Below are positions 36,343 to 47,800 of a stretch of DNA of 64,000 nt, in pieces. The stretch is from NCBI GenBank assembly GCA_003952965.2, contig RXIC02000073.1, positions 62,001-126,000 on the forward strand, written 5' to 3'. Source of the stretch: Morella rubra (Eukaryota > Streptophyta > Magnoliopsida > Fagales > Myricaceae). A program made the position numbers and the translations under genes. Below the pieces are notes generated by a model, which did not search any database, was not told the origin of the DNA, and saw only the letters and a program-made list of their open reading frames with translations. The stretch's first letter is position 1. Every line of letters starts with the position of its first letter.

Positions 36343-37646
36343 TCAGTACTGAATGGTCTCCAGGGGGACACTGTGTAAAACAACCGTTTCGACTGTCAAA
36401 CCAGGCCCGAACCCAAAGAGAACACCCCACTCCAGCCCTTCACCGGTGGTGCCCTTTCCTCCCTCCGCAGAACTCTTCCTCATTTCATCCAATATAAACA
36501 ACACGCATGCAGTTGACATGTTCCCGTACTCACTAAGAACATTACGACTTGCTCTTAGTTTCCCCTCTTCCAGACTGAGTTTGGCTTCCACTTGGTCGAG
36601 AATGGCCGGACCGCCTGGATGCACAATCCAAAATATGGAGTTCCAATCGCTAATACCAATTCGAGCAAAAGCTTCAACCAGGCTTTGCTCGATGTTCCTC
36701 GACACTATTTTAGGCAAGTCCTTTAACGCGTGGAAAGTCAGACCCACTTCACGCAAATGTCCCTCCACAGCTCCGTCAGAGTCGGGTAGGATTGTCTGCG
36801 CTGCGGACACGAGTTGGAAAAGTGGACGTTCAACGCTTATATCGGGGTCCGCACCAATGATCGCCGCCGCTGCTCCATCGCCGAAAAGGGACTGACCCAC
36901 TAGCGAGTCAAAGTGAGACTCGGAGGGTCCGCGGAAGGAAATGGCCACAATCTCAGCGCACACGGCAAGAACACGTGCACCTTTGTTGTTCTCGGCCAAA
37001 TCCTTGGCGAGGCGTAGCACGGTCCCGCCGCCAAAGCAGCCTTGCTGGTACATCATGACCCGCTTGACGGAGGATTTCAGGCCGAGGAGCTTGATTAACT
37101 GGTAATCCGCCCCGGGCATGTCCGCTGTACCCGTTGTTGTACAGAACACCAGGTGGGTGATCTTGGACTTGGGTTGGCCCCACTCTTTGATAGCCTTGGA
37201 TGCTGCTTCCTTAGCGAGCTTGGGGAGCTCGACCACAGCTATATCTTGACGCGCGTCATAAGATGGAGCCATGAACTCGCACATGCTTGGGTTTTCCTTC
37301 AAAATATCCTCAGTCAAGTGCATGTACCGCTTCTTTATGGTTGATTTCTCACCTGTTAGACAAAACTGATGTAAGAAATATTGCAGTTTGTAGTTGCGGT
37401 AATATAGGGTGGCATGCAGGTATATAAGCATAATAACGATCTATTAATACATATGTTTCTGAACTTACACATGCGTTGGAACTTCTTTTTCAACTCAGTC
37501 ATGTTCTCGTTCTTGGTAACCCGGAAGTAATAGTCAGGAAAATCAGCTTGAGAGATACAGTTGGGTGGATTGGCCGTGCCAATGGCCAGAACAGTTGCTG
37601 GACCCTCAGATCGCTGCGCCTTAAGGATTTCCTCCACAGACGCCAT
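36343..37646 (-). CDS. Type III polyketide synthase (chalcone synthase family)
   Basis: Two exons, 37469-37646 and 36343-37352, with the family's conserved intron inside Cys60 (T|GT). The product is 395 residues. Type III synthases join a CoA starter, such as p-coumaroyl-CoA, with malonyl-CoA units in the cytosol; chalcone synthase is the first step of flavonoid synthesis. Catalytic Cys165, His304 and Asn337 are present (alfalfa CHS2 numbers 164, 303, 336), as are the GFGPG motif and the Phe gatekeepers. Unusual: the loop usually reading CTTSGVDMPG reads [11 protein letters not shown], one residue longer, just before the Met that reaches into the partner subunit. Positions equal to T194, V196 and T197 are V, I and S, and GCFAGG is GCFGGG. 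T197 is a known determinant of cavity size and product. I therefore hesitate to call it chalcone synthase. The N-terminus ([12 protein letters not shown]) is normal. Confidence 0.9.
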
Positions 37647-37841
37647 GCGTGACCGCTTGATTTAGCTCCAATTACCTTTCAGAGAGTAATTAACGAGCTA
37701 AACCGCGACTCGGACTTCCGTAAGTGACTAGAGAATTGCGGGAGTTCACTGGATATGGCTATCGGAAATTGATGAGATTTGGTGAAGATCTTGCACACAA
37801 GGGTTTTGGGATATGTGAGGACTGGCCATGCTCCTCGGTGT

Positions 37842-37901
37842 TTATATGAGCTGGCCTGCAGGAGAATACGGCGTCTTGGGGGAAGCTTCCTTGTACACGT
37901 G
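37842..37901 (-). promoter_or_regulatory. TATA box and G-box of the polyketide synthase gene
   Basis: On the minus strand, upstream of the start at 37646, ATATAAA lies at 37842-37848 and a perfect G-box CACGTG at 37896-37901, about 50 bases further upstream. A G-box close to the TATA box is the classic layout of light- and stress-induced chalcone synthase promoters (bZIP/HY5 and bHLH sites). Regulation by light is inferred. Confidence 0.6.
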
Positions 37902-40900
37902 ATGAAAGCTTATCACCAACTTCAATCGGGAAAAAAAAAAATAGAAACGTGACAATGGGCTCTACGACTCTCGATAAACACAAACGATAGGGTTGGTGGT
38001 TCTTGAAGAGTTCTTTTATTATGTACACCTTACCCTCTTTATCGCCCAGAAAAAAAAAACTAAATACGTTATCAAATAGTAGAAAATTAAAATTTATTGA
38101 TAATTTAAAGTATAATATATTACATTTGATAATTTTTTTTTTAAAAAGTTAGAGCGTGGAAAACGTTACTGCCCGTTATATTTGTATTAAAAAAAGATGG
38201 TTGGTGAAGATTATCGCTTCTCTTTCGGCCGTGACCGAGGGTTCAGGGGCGGGTTGATCCATGCATGCGTATTGTACGTCGTAGTCTTCGTTTTTTTGCC
38301 CTTTTTAATGCCTAGGCACGTGACATCGTTTTGTGGTCTTAATTTGACATTGTATCTGCTGGCATAACTGCGAACCAATAATATTCTATATATATAAAAG
38401 TAGAAATGATTTGCACTTCCCGGCATGGTTTGTACCGTTTTGATTCGAGATGGTACAGAATAGACCACGGCCTTAATCATCCAATTCCAGTGATAGAGAT
38501 CGAGGAGGGGATCATCAGATCTAGAACAATACAAAAGAATAAAAAATCAGCGATGATGAGTCCATAAATTCGGGGGATCAATGGTTACGAACAAATGGAT
38601 CGTGCATGATTCAACGTGGAATTACAAAAAAGAAAAAGAAAAAAAAATCTTAACCTGGCTCAAAATTTTTGTAATAGTATGTAAAACATCCCCAAATAAA
38701 TGCGAACCCTTAAGTAGTAGTATTGGATTAGTCCGTTATCTTCGGGGGAAAACGGTTACGAAATATATGCCACGTTGATGAGACTTTAGTTTCTTAAGTT
38801 GGAGAATCATATAGTATGATTTTTTCGACCGCAACAGAAAAAATTTGTTAGCGCCATCAAGTTTGAGTAATTGTTATTTCTGATTGGCTAATAGCGCGCG
38901 AGAGAAACAATCCCACCAGACCACTCCCGGCCGACATCTGCTTTGACGAGGAAACAAATGGGAAGGAAGGAAGCCATCCAAATTTGAATAAATCGTCTGG
39001 CAGTGCTGAGAGATGTTGAAGAAAAAACAGAAAGAGAACCACTGGCCATCGAGTTTGAATATATATTTTAGACTATACAGAGCGTGGAGGACATATGTCT
39101 TGTATCCATTGCGGTCACGCTCGTCAAGAAGTCACAGGAGAGTTAGGGGCAACTAGGACACCGTCAAGGTGCGGAAAAGAGGGGCAAAAGTGGGCCCAAC
39201 CCAACCTTTCTTCTCACCCTTTTTAATCATAGCTTTGAATTATTGGCGGCCACCCACCCACTCACGGTCTCTTTTTTTTTTTCTACTTTCTTCACGTCAT
39301 TAGAGAAGTTACCCGACTGTCATATTATTTTAAGTTGAAGTCTTCGCGCAAGACTTGGAAGTATGTTGGTTTTACCATATACTTCAATGTATGGTAGATT
39401 TGATCGTTGGGATAGATCATAAATTCTGAGCTTTAATCATTTAGTACGATTTTCGAGTCTTGAAAACTTTGGGTCTTCGTTAGCGACTTTATGCTTATAA
39501 TTTCCACAAAATCAAATATTAATGTATGAACCCTCTCCGAAGACTGAAATTGGAAGCTAAAGAGGCGTAGAAGATTTTCGCTCACTAGGCGTCACTTCAC
39601 TTGCGCATTTTTTTCAGATCGGACCCCCCAAGGATTCAAAAGATCGTATAATGAAAAAAGCAGCCAAATAATAGAGGAACTTTATGAGCATTACCAACAT
39701 GCAACATGCATGGGTTTTGTGTAAGTTTACTTTTATATAATAAAGACAAATGTAAATAACTTTAGAGGGTGTATTAAAATTAAATCTAAAACAAGAGATT
39801 GGGGGCCAAAATATCCTCTTGGCTAGTAGCTTCGAGCTTAATGTCCGAACGACACCCACCCACTAAATACAATCGGTATACTGTTGAACATGGGTTGCTG
39901 GTGGGTAGCTGCGTCACCATGTCTGACTCTGACCCATCCGTTTATCTTTTTGCCCTTTTTCTGCGGCAAGTACATTTACGCTCTTATACCTTAACTGCGC
40001 GAGTAATTGTTTATCTACCCTTCCAATTTTCGAGCACAGTTTTCTAACCGACAATTTAAGGTGTTTGTTTTTCAAAATTTTAGAGGATTTTTTTTAAAAT
40101 TTTGAAAATTTTTATTTTATTAAAATTTTTGAGGTTGTGAAAATAAAGTGTGTATATGTAAGAATTAAAAAATTTTAAATGTGTTTGTTTTGTTGAAAAT
40201 TTCTATGCTCTAAAATATTGAAAAAACAAATATCACCTATAAAAGTTAAATAATATTTGAGCTTTATTGTCATACCTATAAAAGTTATTGAGTTATATTA
40301 ATATTTGTAAAAAAATAATATTAAATTTTATTAGTATGCGTATAGGAATGTTAGAATTCTAAATTTAGAAAGTTATTCAAATTGTAAATTTTTAACCAAA
40401 GGAACATGCCCTTGGGTTCTTGATCAGTAACTCAAGCTTAAATGAGAAATGGAGTTTGAAAAGAAAGAGAAAAACGGTAGAGATTTAAAAAAAAAATTTT
40501 ATTTAGATAGAAAAACATATCTCAAAAAACATTCTTAATAATTATAATAATAAAAAAAAAAATGTTCGCAAAACCAACCAAACATAGCCTGCATGAGAAC
40601 CATTGAGAACTTGCGACCCTCTGTCCTATCTATTATTAACATGACCAAGCTCTGTAATCTCCAATCCGCAGCTTAGATTAAAAATCGAGCACCATGCCTA
40701 GCCATAAGCTTAGATTAAAAATGTAAAGGCTGGGTCGAAGCTAAAATTGGTGGTGTCAGATCATATTCATTCCCCATGCCATACGCATAAGTGATCCATA
40801 TACAACAATCCTTAACAAGAAGGTTTTAAACAAAGACATCCAGAGCAAAACCGGACCCAGAGTATAGCAGTTAGAGAGGCCGCTGCAAGAGCTTCAAGTC

Positions 40901-41019
40901 CTCGGGCAATCAAATGGATTGCAGTCTGCAGACGTTCATGCATAAAATAAATTATAATTACCCGTAGAAATACTATAAATCCAGCCTGACATGTCTGGGC
41001 CAGCCTAAACAGCCCATGC
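37902..41019. other. Intergenic DNA, AT-rich, with a MITE-like element
   Basis: No gene detected in about 3.1 kb between the polyketide synthase promoter and the 3' end of HISN2. The left third is promoter-distal sequence. A 178-bp inverted-repeat element lies at 40060-40237. Around 40500-40560 there are A-rich runs. Short open frames (for example at 38211-38534 and 39799-40047) are not protein-like. Confidence 0.5.
40060..40237. mobile_element. MITE-like element, copy A
   Basis: About 178 bp bounded by imperfect terminal inverted repeats of about 26 bases: the left end starts ggtgtttgtttttcaaaatt, and the right end, read on the other strand, starts ggtgatatttgttttttcaa. The inside is AT-rich and non-coding. 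A second copy with the same ends and matching interior lies at 61721-61899. I could not find a clear target-site duplication, so the superfamily is not assigned. Confidence 0.65.
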
Positions 41020-44000
41020 CTAGCCTTGTGACATTCGACTTCTCTTTTCCTCGATGCCTGACTGAGAAAATCTCTGCCGGAGAACTTCCAAAACATCTTC
41101 TATTTTCACATCTTTCAGTGCCAGAAGAACCATAGCATGATACAGGACATCTGCCATCTCTGAGGCAGCTCGTGACTTATCCTCATTCTCCTCTAGTGTT
41201 TGACACAACTCATTTGCCTCCTCCCTGCAAAGGAAAAGTTCAGACTTATAAAAAAATTTGGTTAAAACTTAAAATGAATAGACACAGATATACAGACTCA
41301 CACAGAAAGCACTTGCAAACAGCTCCCCTGAGCGCAACTTATTTTGAACACATAAAATACTTGGATAGTGCAAGCAATGAAAAACTCGTACTTCACTTGG
41401 ATATTTTTTGATGATAACTACTCTGATTTTTTCTTTTTGTCTTCTTTCCAGCACAGAGAGGTATCCAATACAATCAACTGGAAAATCCAATACCTACCTG
41501 ATTTTTGAGCATAGCAGGTGATTATCAAGCAATAATCGTTTTGTCCATGAAGGTTTTCTAGTTTGTTCTGCCGATATTTCTGCTTTGCGCTGGGAAATTG
41601 TTGACTCTAATGAGTACAAAGTGGTCAATGCCAATCTATTTCCTTCAACCTGCCAAAATTAATCACCATCACTAAACATAGAGTTTGACTGGAGTAACGC
41701 ATGGAAAAGGTATATTAGTTGCTTATGAAATGATTCAAGAGCAAACCTGTTGCTGTTCCATTAAATCAAAAACTGATGTATAATAACAAGTTTCCGATCC
41801 TGTGTGGCAGGTAGGTCCATCAGGCTTCCCAAGGTATATTATCTGAGACATAGTTGTGAGTTAAAGTTGAAAAGATCCAAGAGACAGATCATTCAGAAAG
41901 ATGGGGGGAAAACTATAATAAATAAGAAATGGGAGCCAGATGTTTCAACTAAAAGTCTTCAGAAACATACAGAATCCCGATCACAATCAAGAAATATATC
42001 ATGAATATTGATGAAATTCTTTGAGGTCTCGCCCTTGGTCCACAACATTTCCCGTGATCTGCTATAGAATGTTGCCTTTCGAGAGGAAATGGTTCTAAGG
42101 ATTGCATCTTGGTTTACAAAGCCTTGCATCAGTATGGATCCTGTATCCACATTTTGCGCTATTGCCACTGCCAAACCTTTGTCATCCCATTTTACATTGC
42201 CTAACAATGTCTGAACCTGAAATTATACTCTCTGATTACACGCCAATTTATCTGGGTATGCAAACATTTAAGTCCTTAAAAAAGATAAAGAATGAGAGAA
42301 TACAAAAGCAGAAAGAAATAAAAAATTTAGGATAGGCAGGGAATGTTCTTAAATATTAAGTGTTACAACGTACTTCAAAGACTTCCTTAACTATCTTACA
42401 TTGAACTGCACCTATGGGGACAGTCTTTTGCATCTCCAACTCTCACTACGTGATACAATCTTTAGTTGAAATCATAGTCAAACCTTTGATGAGTTAGAAA
42501 GAAAAACAAGTACTCAAACCGTTGATCAACAGAACGCTTAGCCACATCCATGCAGAAAGGTACTACATGCAACTGCCATTGGGGCAAGTACATACGTAAT
42601 TGCAAGTTTAGAGTGTGTCAACAAGACAAAGTTCATGAACAGTTCCTTTACCCTATCCACAACAAAGTCCATGATGAGATGGAAAATTTTATTGGAGATT
42701 GCAAAGAATTTTAGGGTAAATATTCATGTTTGGATGAAAAATTGATTTTAAGACCGAAAAAAGTTTTCAAAACCCATAAACAAACATAGCCATAATAATA
42801 TGTTAAGACTTGTATTATTGGCAACGTTGAAGACCTCCAAAAGAAAACAACCGAGCAATGGGATCAAGTTCTCATTCTCTTTCTTTTCATTGCTGGACAT
42901 GTAAAGATCCATACAACTCACAAGGGATTGCATCATGTCTGGTTAGCTTCAACAAGAAAGGAGAGATCAAGCAATATACAAGAAAAGAGAGGTTGCAGGG
43001 CCTGCTGGCTAAAGAAACATTAAAAGCCATAGGATGTGCACTCACATGTGCAGTCTTACAAACATACACGCACTCAACTATCTCGCTTATTGGCTTCATT
43101 ACGGAAACATCGACAACCACAAAAATAGGCACCTAAGAAATATGGGTCTGAAGACCCATATAACGTATATCATACCTTCACAATGCAATTAGTTATGCAC
43201 AGATAAAACAATATCATATTATGTTTTGGAGGGCAGGAGGGAAGGGCATAGTTAGGACGTGGAGCCCTTTATTCTTTGGAAAAGTGCGTACTCCTGTTGT
43301 AGTTTGTCAAAGATTAAAGACATACTCAGAAAAGGCTGGACTGCAGCAAGAGATGGTTTTCAGTTGAATAGGTACTTGACAGTCGGAACTGTATGGCTCA
43401 TAAGTTAGCTAGATGGAGTCTGGACTATGCAGTGTCTGGGGAGGTCCAACCCAGTGACGTTCCTATTGAGATTGTAATTTGTGATGACCCTGCACTGTTG
43501 AGCAGGGGTACTTTTCAATGAAGATTTCATGTGTCGCAGAAAAAAAAGAAGAAAAAAGAATAGGTACTTGACAGTCCCTAAGATAATGGCGGTGTTTACA
43601 ACGCCTGACAATGCCAAGTTGAACCTTGAACTTCCATGATATACGTCACCATTTTGTGACAGGTTGTTTTCCCCCATTACCCCCATTACCTCCATTTTCC
43701 TTTGTTCACTGATCAGCCACCACTGATGAATACCAGTAATCTAGGCTGCAGAGTTATAAACTGAAGTCTCAAGAAAAAAAAAATCCAGCTGTTGTTCCTT
43801 TGTCACAGAACTTAGTGATAAGGCCGCTGACCCTCATTGGCACTTAGGAGATCGCATCATTGCAATTTTGCACTTAAAAGTATCAACCCAATGCACGCAA
43901 TCGAAAATCACACCAACGAACAAGCCAGATGAATAAGTGCAACCAGTTCGTGGAAACTACTAGCGAACAATGATACCTACATTTGCCTCCGCTACATATC

Positions 44001-44268
44001 AAACTTCACTGAATCGTAATTTAACAGTCAACGAGGATGAAGACAGCCGGAAGATGAATGCACAACAAAATGCAGCTTAAAGACAATAACTTTAGATTCT
44101 TCAATAGAGTACCTTCGATTGAAGACAAAGGTCATTTGCCGGTTCTTCAATGGAAGCGAAAACAAGAAGACGGTTCTTCTTCACCTGGGTGTACCAAAGG
44201 TACCCACCACTGGAAATGGAGGAAACCCTTGGATATCGAGGACAGAAGGAATAGGAAACAGCCATCAT
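41020..44268 (-). CDS. HISN2: Histidine biosynthesis bifunctional protein HISN2 (HisIE)
   Basis: Five exons: 44113-44268, 41971-42216, 41747-41842, 41498-41649 and 41020-41224, about 284 residues, all phases closing. It carries phosphoribosyl-AMP cyclohydrolase (residues about 60-165) followed by phosphoribosyl-ATP pyrophosphatase (about 195-275), steps 3 and 2 of histidine synthesis, in plastids. KWDDKGLAVAIAQNVDTG and SRKATFYSRSR are typical of HisI; zinc-binding Cys 130, 146 and 153 have the same spacing as in bacterial HisI. The HisE half has REEANELCQTLEENEDKS and SEMADVLYHAMVLL, the metal-binding helices. Residues 1 to about 45 (MMAVSYSFCPRYPRVSSISS) fit a plastid transit peptide. The first ATG pair is at 44268 and 44265; a frame-compatible ATG further up at 44346 gives a less transit-like start. 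Intron 1 is 1.9 kb and contains a LINE insertion. Confidence 0.93.
43366..43576 (+). mobile_element. 5'-truncated LINE insertion in HISN2 intron 1
   Basis: A 173-bp insert (43385-43557) is flanked by perfect 19-bp direct repeats, gaataggtacttgacagtc at 43366-43384 and 43558-43576. The insert ends in an A-rich tail (a run of A and G). Read on the plus strand it encodes NCMAHKLARWSLDY followed by about 30 residues and a stop, resembling the C-terminal end of the RNase H-like domain found in plant LINEs. This is what target-primed reverse transcription with strong 5' truncation leaves. The element sits opposite in sense to HISN2. Confidence 0.72.
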
Positions 44269-44873
44269 AGACCCGAACAAAGGAGTAGTCTCAACGCTCT
44301 GTTCACATTTAGATCCAGCCCATCCTGGAGATATACAGTGATGCAATCAGAATCCATGGGTTGATTAACAGGACAAAGTACCTCCTTGTTTATATGTAAG
44401 GTTGAACGCAGAGACCTTGTGAACTCGGCCGCAACCAGAGGGAATAAAGTTGGTGAACTCCAACCCCGCGATACAGCTGATCCAAAGGGAGTAAACCGCG
44501 ACTCGCGAGGGAAATTTTTATCCAGTGTTACACGCGGGATTCGGTACCGTTGGTCTTTGTCACGTGGTAGTAAAACCGTAGCGAGAGACTCTTCTCTTTA
44601 AAAAGACCGGAAAAAAAAAAAAAAGAAAAAGTCACAGGCGAAGCGACACTCGTACGCTTGTTTTAGAAAAGGTCCCACTAACAAAAAGAAAGAAAAACAT
44701 GACGGACTTCCTTTTGCTTCCATGTTCTTTTTTGCTACTCAACTCCACCACCAACACTCTCGGCAACACCAATGCCTTTCGAGTCTTAAGGCTTAACCAA
44801 GGGAGTCTAAACCCCCACTGTAATCGTCATAATCATCAGAGCTTTACACTTGTCGTTGCAGTTGCAACAGAGA
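44269..44873. promoter_or_regulatory. Divergent promoter region of HISN2 (-) and GRF gene (+)
   Basis: Only 605 bases separate the two start codons, which face away from each other, so both promoters and leaders must share this space. I see no certain TATA box. In the GRF frame a TAA lies upstream at 44808, which sets the first usable ATG at 44874. Confidence 0.55.
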
Positions 44874-47800
44874 ATGAAAGGGGACGCCTGCTTCCACTGC
44901 GGTCAGCAAGGCCACTGGGTCAGAGATTGCCCCTCCAAGTCCCACAATAGGAAATCCGAGTCTTCCACTTCATTTGTTACTGTCAGCCCCTCATCATCCT
45001 CCGCCGACGGTCTGGATCTACCCCGCATCCGATGCCCTTGTGGCCACGGATATTGCCTCGTTCGGACCTCCCGCACTGTCAAGAACCCCGACAGGAAGTT
45101 CTACACTTGCCCTGCCGTTAACGTTAAGTTCGTTTGCTTTTGCTTTTTTCTCTCTCCTTTTCTTTTTCTCGTTCTATTTTATTTTTAAATACAGCGTACA
45201 TAAATCTCTTGTTTAGTTTATTGAATGGGGTTTTCATATCATTTTTACAGCGTAACAAATGTGATTTTTTCAAGTGGTGTGACCAAGTACCTAAGTCTCC
45301 TCCTCAGTCGGTGTATCCTCTGTGTTCTTGTGGCGCTGGAGACTGTCGAAAGATTACGGCGGAAGGAGGGCCAAATGCGGGTCGAAGCTGCTTTGTTTGC
45401 CCAATCAAGAAGGTATTTGCCAGATGATTCACATCACCTAACTCCAAATGCAAGAGTTTGTTTTATAGTTGTTATGTCTAACGTTTCTTGTATGAATCCT
45501 TCCGAGTATTCATAGATATTGATCTCTATGATTGCGTATTTCGATGAACCTCAGTAATTTTTAATGTTTCCATAATCATAGTGTGGATGTCAGTACCGCA
45601 ATAAAAAAACATAGTTGGTTTCTTTGATGATTTGCGTTTCTGATTGGTGCTTGTCATTGAATCCGAATTGCTCCATATAGTTGACCCATTTGACCGTGTT
45701 TTAGTTATCCATTATTTTTACGTGCACTAATTTTCAGCACTGAAAGAGCTAGGCGCTTGTTAGTTTCTTCTAGTTTTCTTGTTGGATTGGTCATCCATGG
45801 TGTCAGCCCACACAAGGAGCTCTTGCTGTTCATCAGGCAGCACTCTTTTCCTATTTTTAACAGAGCCTACGTTGCAGTTTCAAAATCAGGCATGTTAGTA
45901 CCTGATGAAGTGCGATTTTTTTTATTTTTTTTTTTTCTGGGATAATTAGAAATGCAACTTACTAAAATGCTATACACCAGAAAAATGAATACTTGTTATA
46001 TGCCTGTCTCCTAGGGTTGATTTTCTCCATTTAAGATGCATTTCCCTCGATTCACCGACAAGCTGGAGCATGTATTATGCATTTGTTCGATCTGCATTGC
46101 AGTCATCGCTTTACTCATAGGGTTGGTTTTTTCCATTTAAGATGCATTTCCCTCGATTCACCAACAAGTGTTAGCATTTGTTATGCATTTCTGAGCTGCA
46201 TGCAGTCATTGCTTTACTCAGAAAGTGATGTTTTGTAGCTTCTATAGTCTGGTCTTGGGGTGACTCCACTTACGGTATTAAGTACTATCAGATATATGTT
46301 CCAAACACACATCTGTAATGGGTCCTGGCAAATTCCAGCTACCTGAAAATTAAAAAAAAAACAGAGACCCAATGGCACCATTTTAGGAGAGCACCCTGCA
46401 TGTTGTGCATATCCTCTTTCCAGAGTTAAAAATCTTGGAGTTGCCTTTTGTCATCCATGACAGTTGATGTCTGGTTAATGGAGTGTGCTTTGAAACAGGG
46501 ACATGGAGCTTGTCTTTACCTCATATATCACTTCAAAATCTTGGATTTTCTATTCTTTCACATGGTAGTTCATAGCTGATTAATGGGCTTTGTCTTTAAT
46601 GGTAAAGGGACATGGAGCTTGTCGTTTCCTGCAATGGGAGGGTACTCAAGAAATTACCAAAATCAATGATCTTTTTGAGCAAAGCAACAATGAAATATCT
46701 GCAAAGGCTACTCCAAGGAGCCATCAGTTGGCCAGTGACTTGGGTGATTTGAGTATTCAAAAGTCAGAAAGAACGAAGTTTGAGTCACTGGAGATGGAAA
46801 ATGCTCAACATTTCCCAACTGTTGTGGCTGTAGAGGGACTTTTTGAGAAAGAACAAGAACCCCTCCTGCATAGGGGGGAACTTGAAGAAACGTCAGATGA
46901 TTTAACCCCTGCAGAATGTGTTGATCCATCAAATGTTGAGGCCTCTTTGAATCTCCAAGACCTATTCATGATGGGGGCTGAATCAAGGGGTCCCATTGTG
47001 AAGAAACCGTTCTTAATTTCTCAGCTAACAGCTTGGGTGGAGATTCATTGCCCACAGGCAAAGCTCTGGATGCAGATTACCACTGCTGGATACGCACCTG
47101 CTAGAGGTATTTTCTTGTTATTATCCACGTTCAATATGTATCTTTTTGTTGATGTTTCTCTTGTTGCCTATAATTTTTGCTAACTTGCCACACCAATGCC
47201 TCTTTTGTTAATCCGTGTGTTTTTTTTTCCTTTCTTTTCTTTTTTTAAATGACAGCTTCTGCCAGTCAAATATTAGGTCTTCCTATTTTGGGTTGGTGGG
47301 GCCGGCTTGCTTTCCCTCCTCCTCGATGTTTATCAGCTCCTCCAATTAGGCCTTTCTTTTGCTGTAAATATGGTTTTACCCACCATTTTGCTTTGGTTTT
47401 CTTTTTCTCCCTCTCATCTTTGGTTATGGGTCTGATTCATATCTGTGACAGGTGTTTTTCCTTCTTTCCATCCCATCTTTCCCATCTTTGTTGAAGAGGA
47501 CAAAGATGTGTCCAAGAATGATGAATGCTTTAGTGACCAGCCTCACGGTCCTTCAATTGCTAAGTTTGACAAGCTACCGCCACAAACATCTGGTTGGGAT
47601 ACTCAGACTTTGAGTGATGTTTCTCGGGAGTTGTCAAACGCCAAGAGTCCTGCTATATTAGAAGAGAGCACAAAAAAGTCAAACATCGAAGTGGTGCTGC
47701 AGGAGACTGTGTTGCATGTTCAAAATCAGCTTCTTAGTCGTCTTGAATCCATGGATCCGCTTAAACCTGAGTCCATGACAATGGCAGTGGAAGCTACTTT

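Noticed and set aside
42720-42800. Short AT-rich stretch with atgtttg at one end and caaacat at the other
   Set aside because: The inverted ends are too short and too imperfect to call a MITE.
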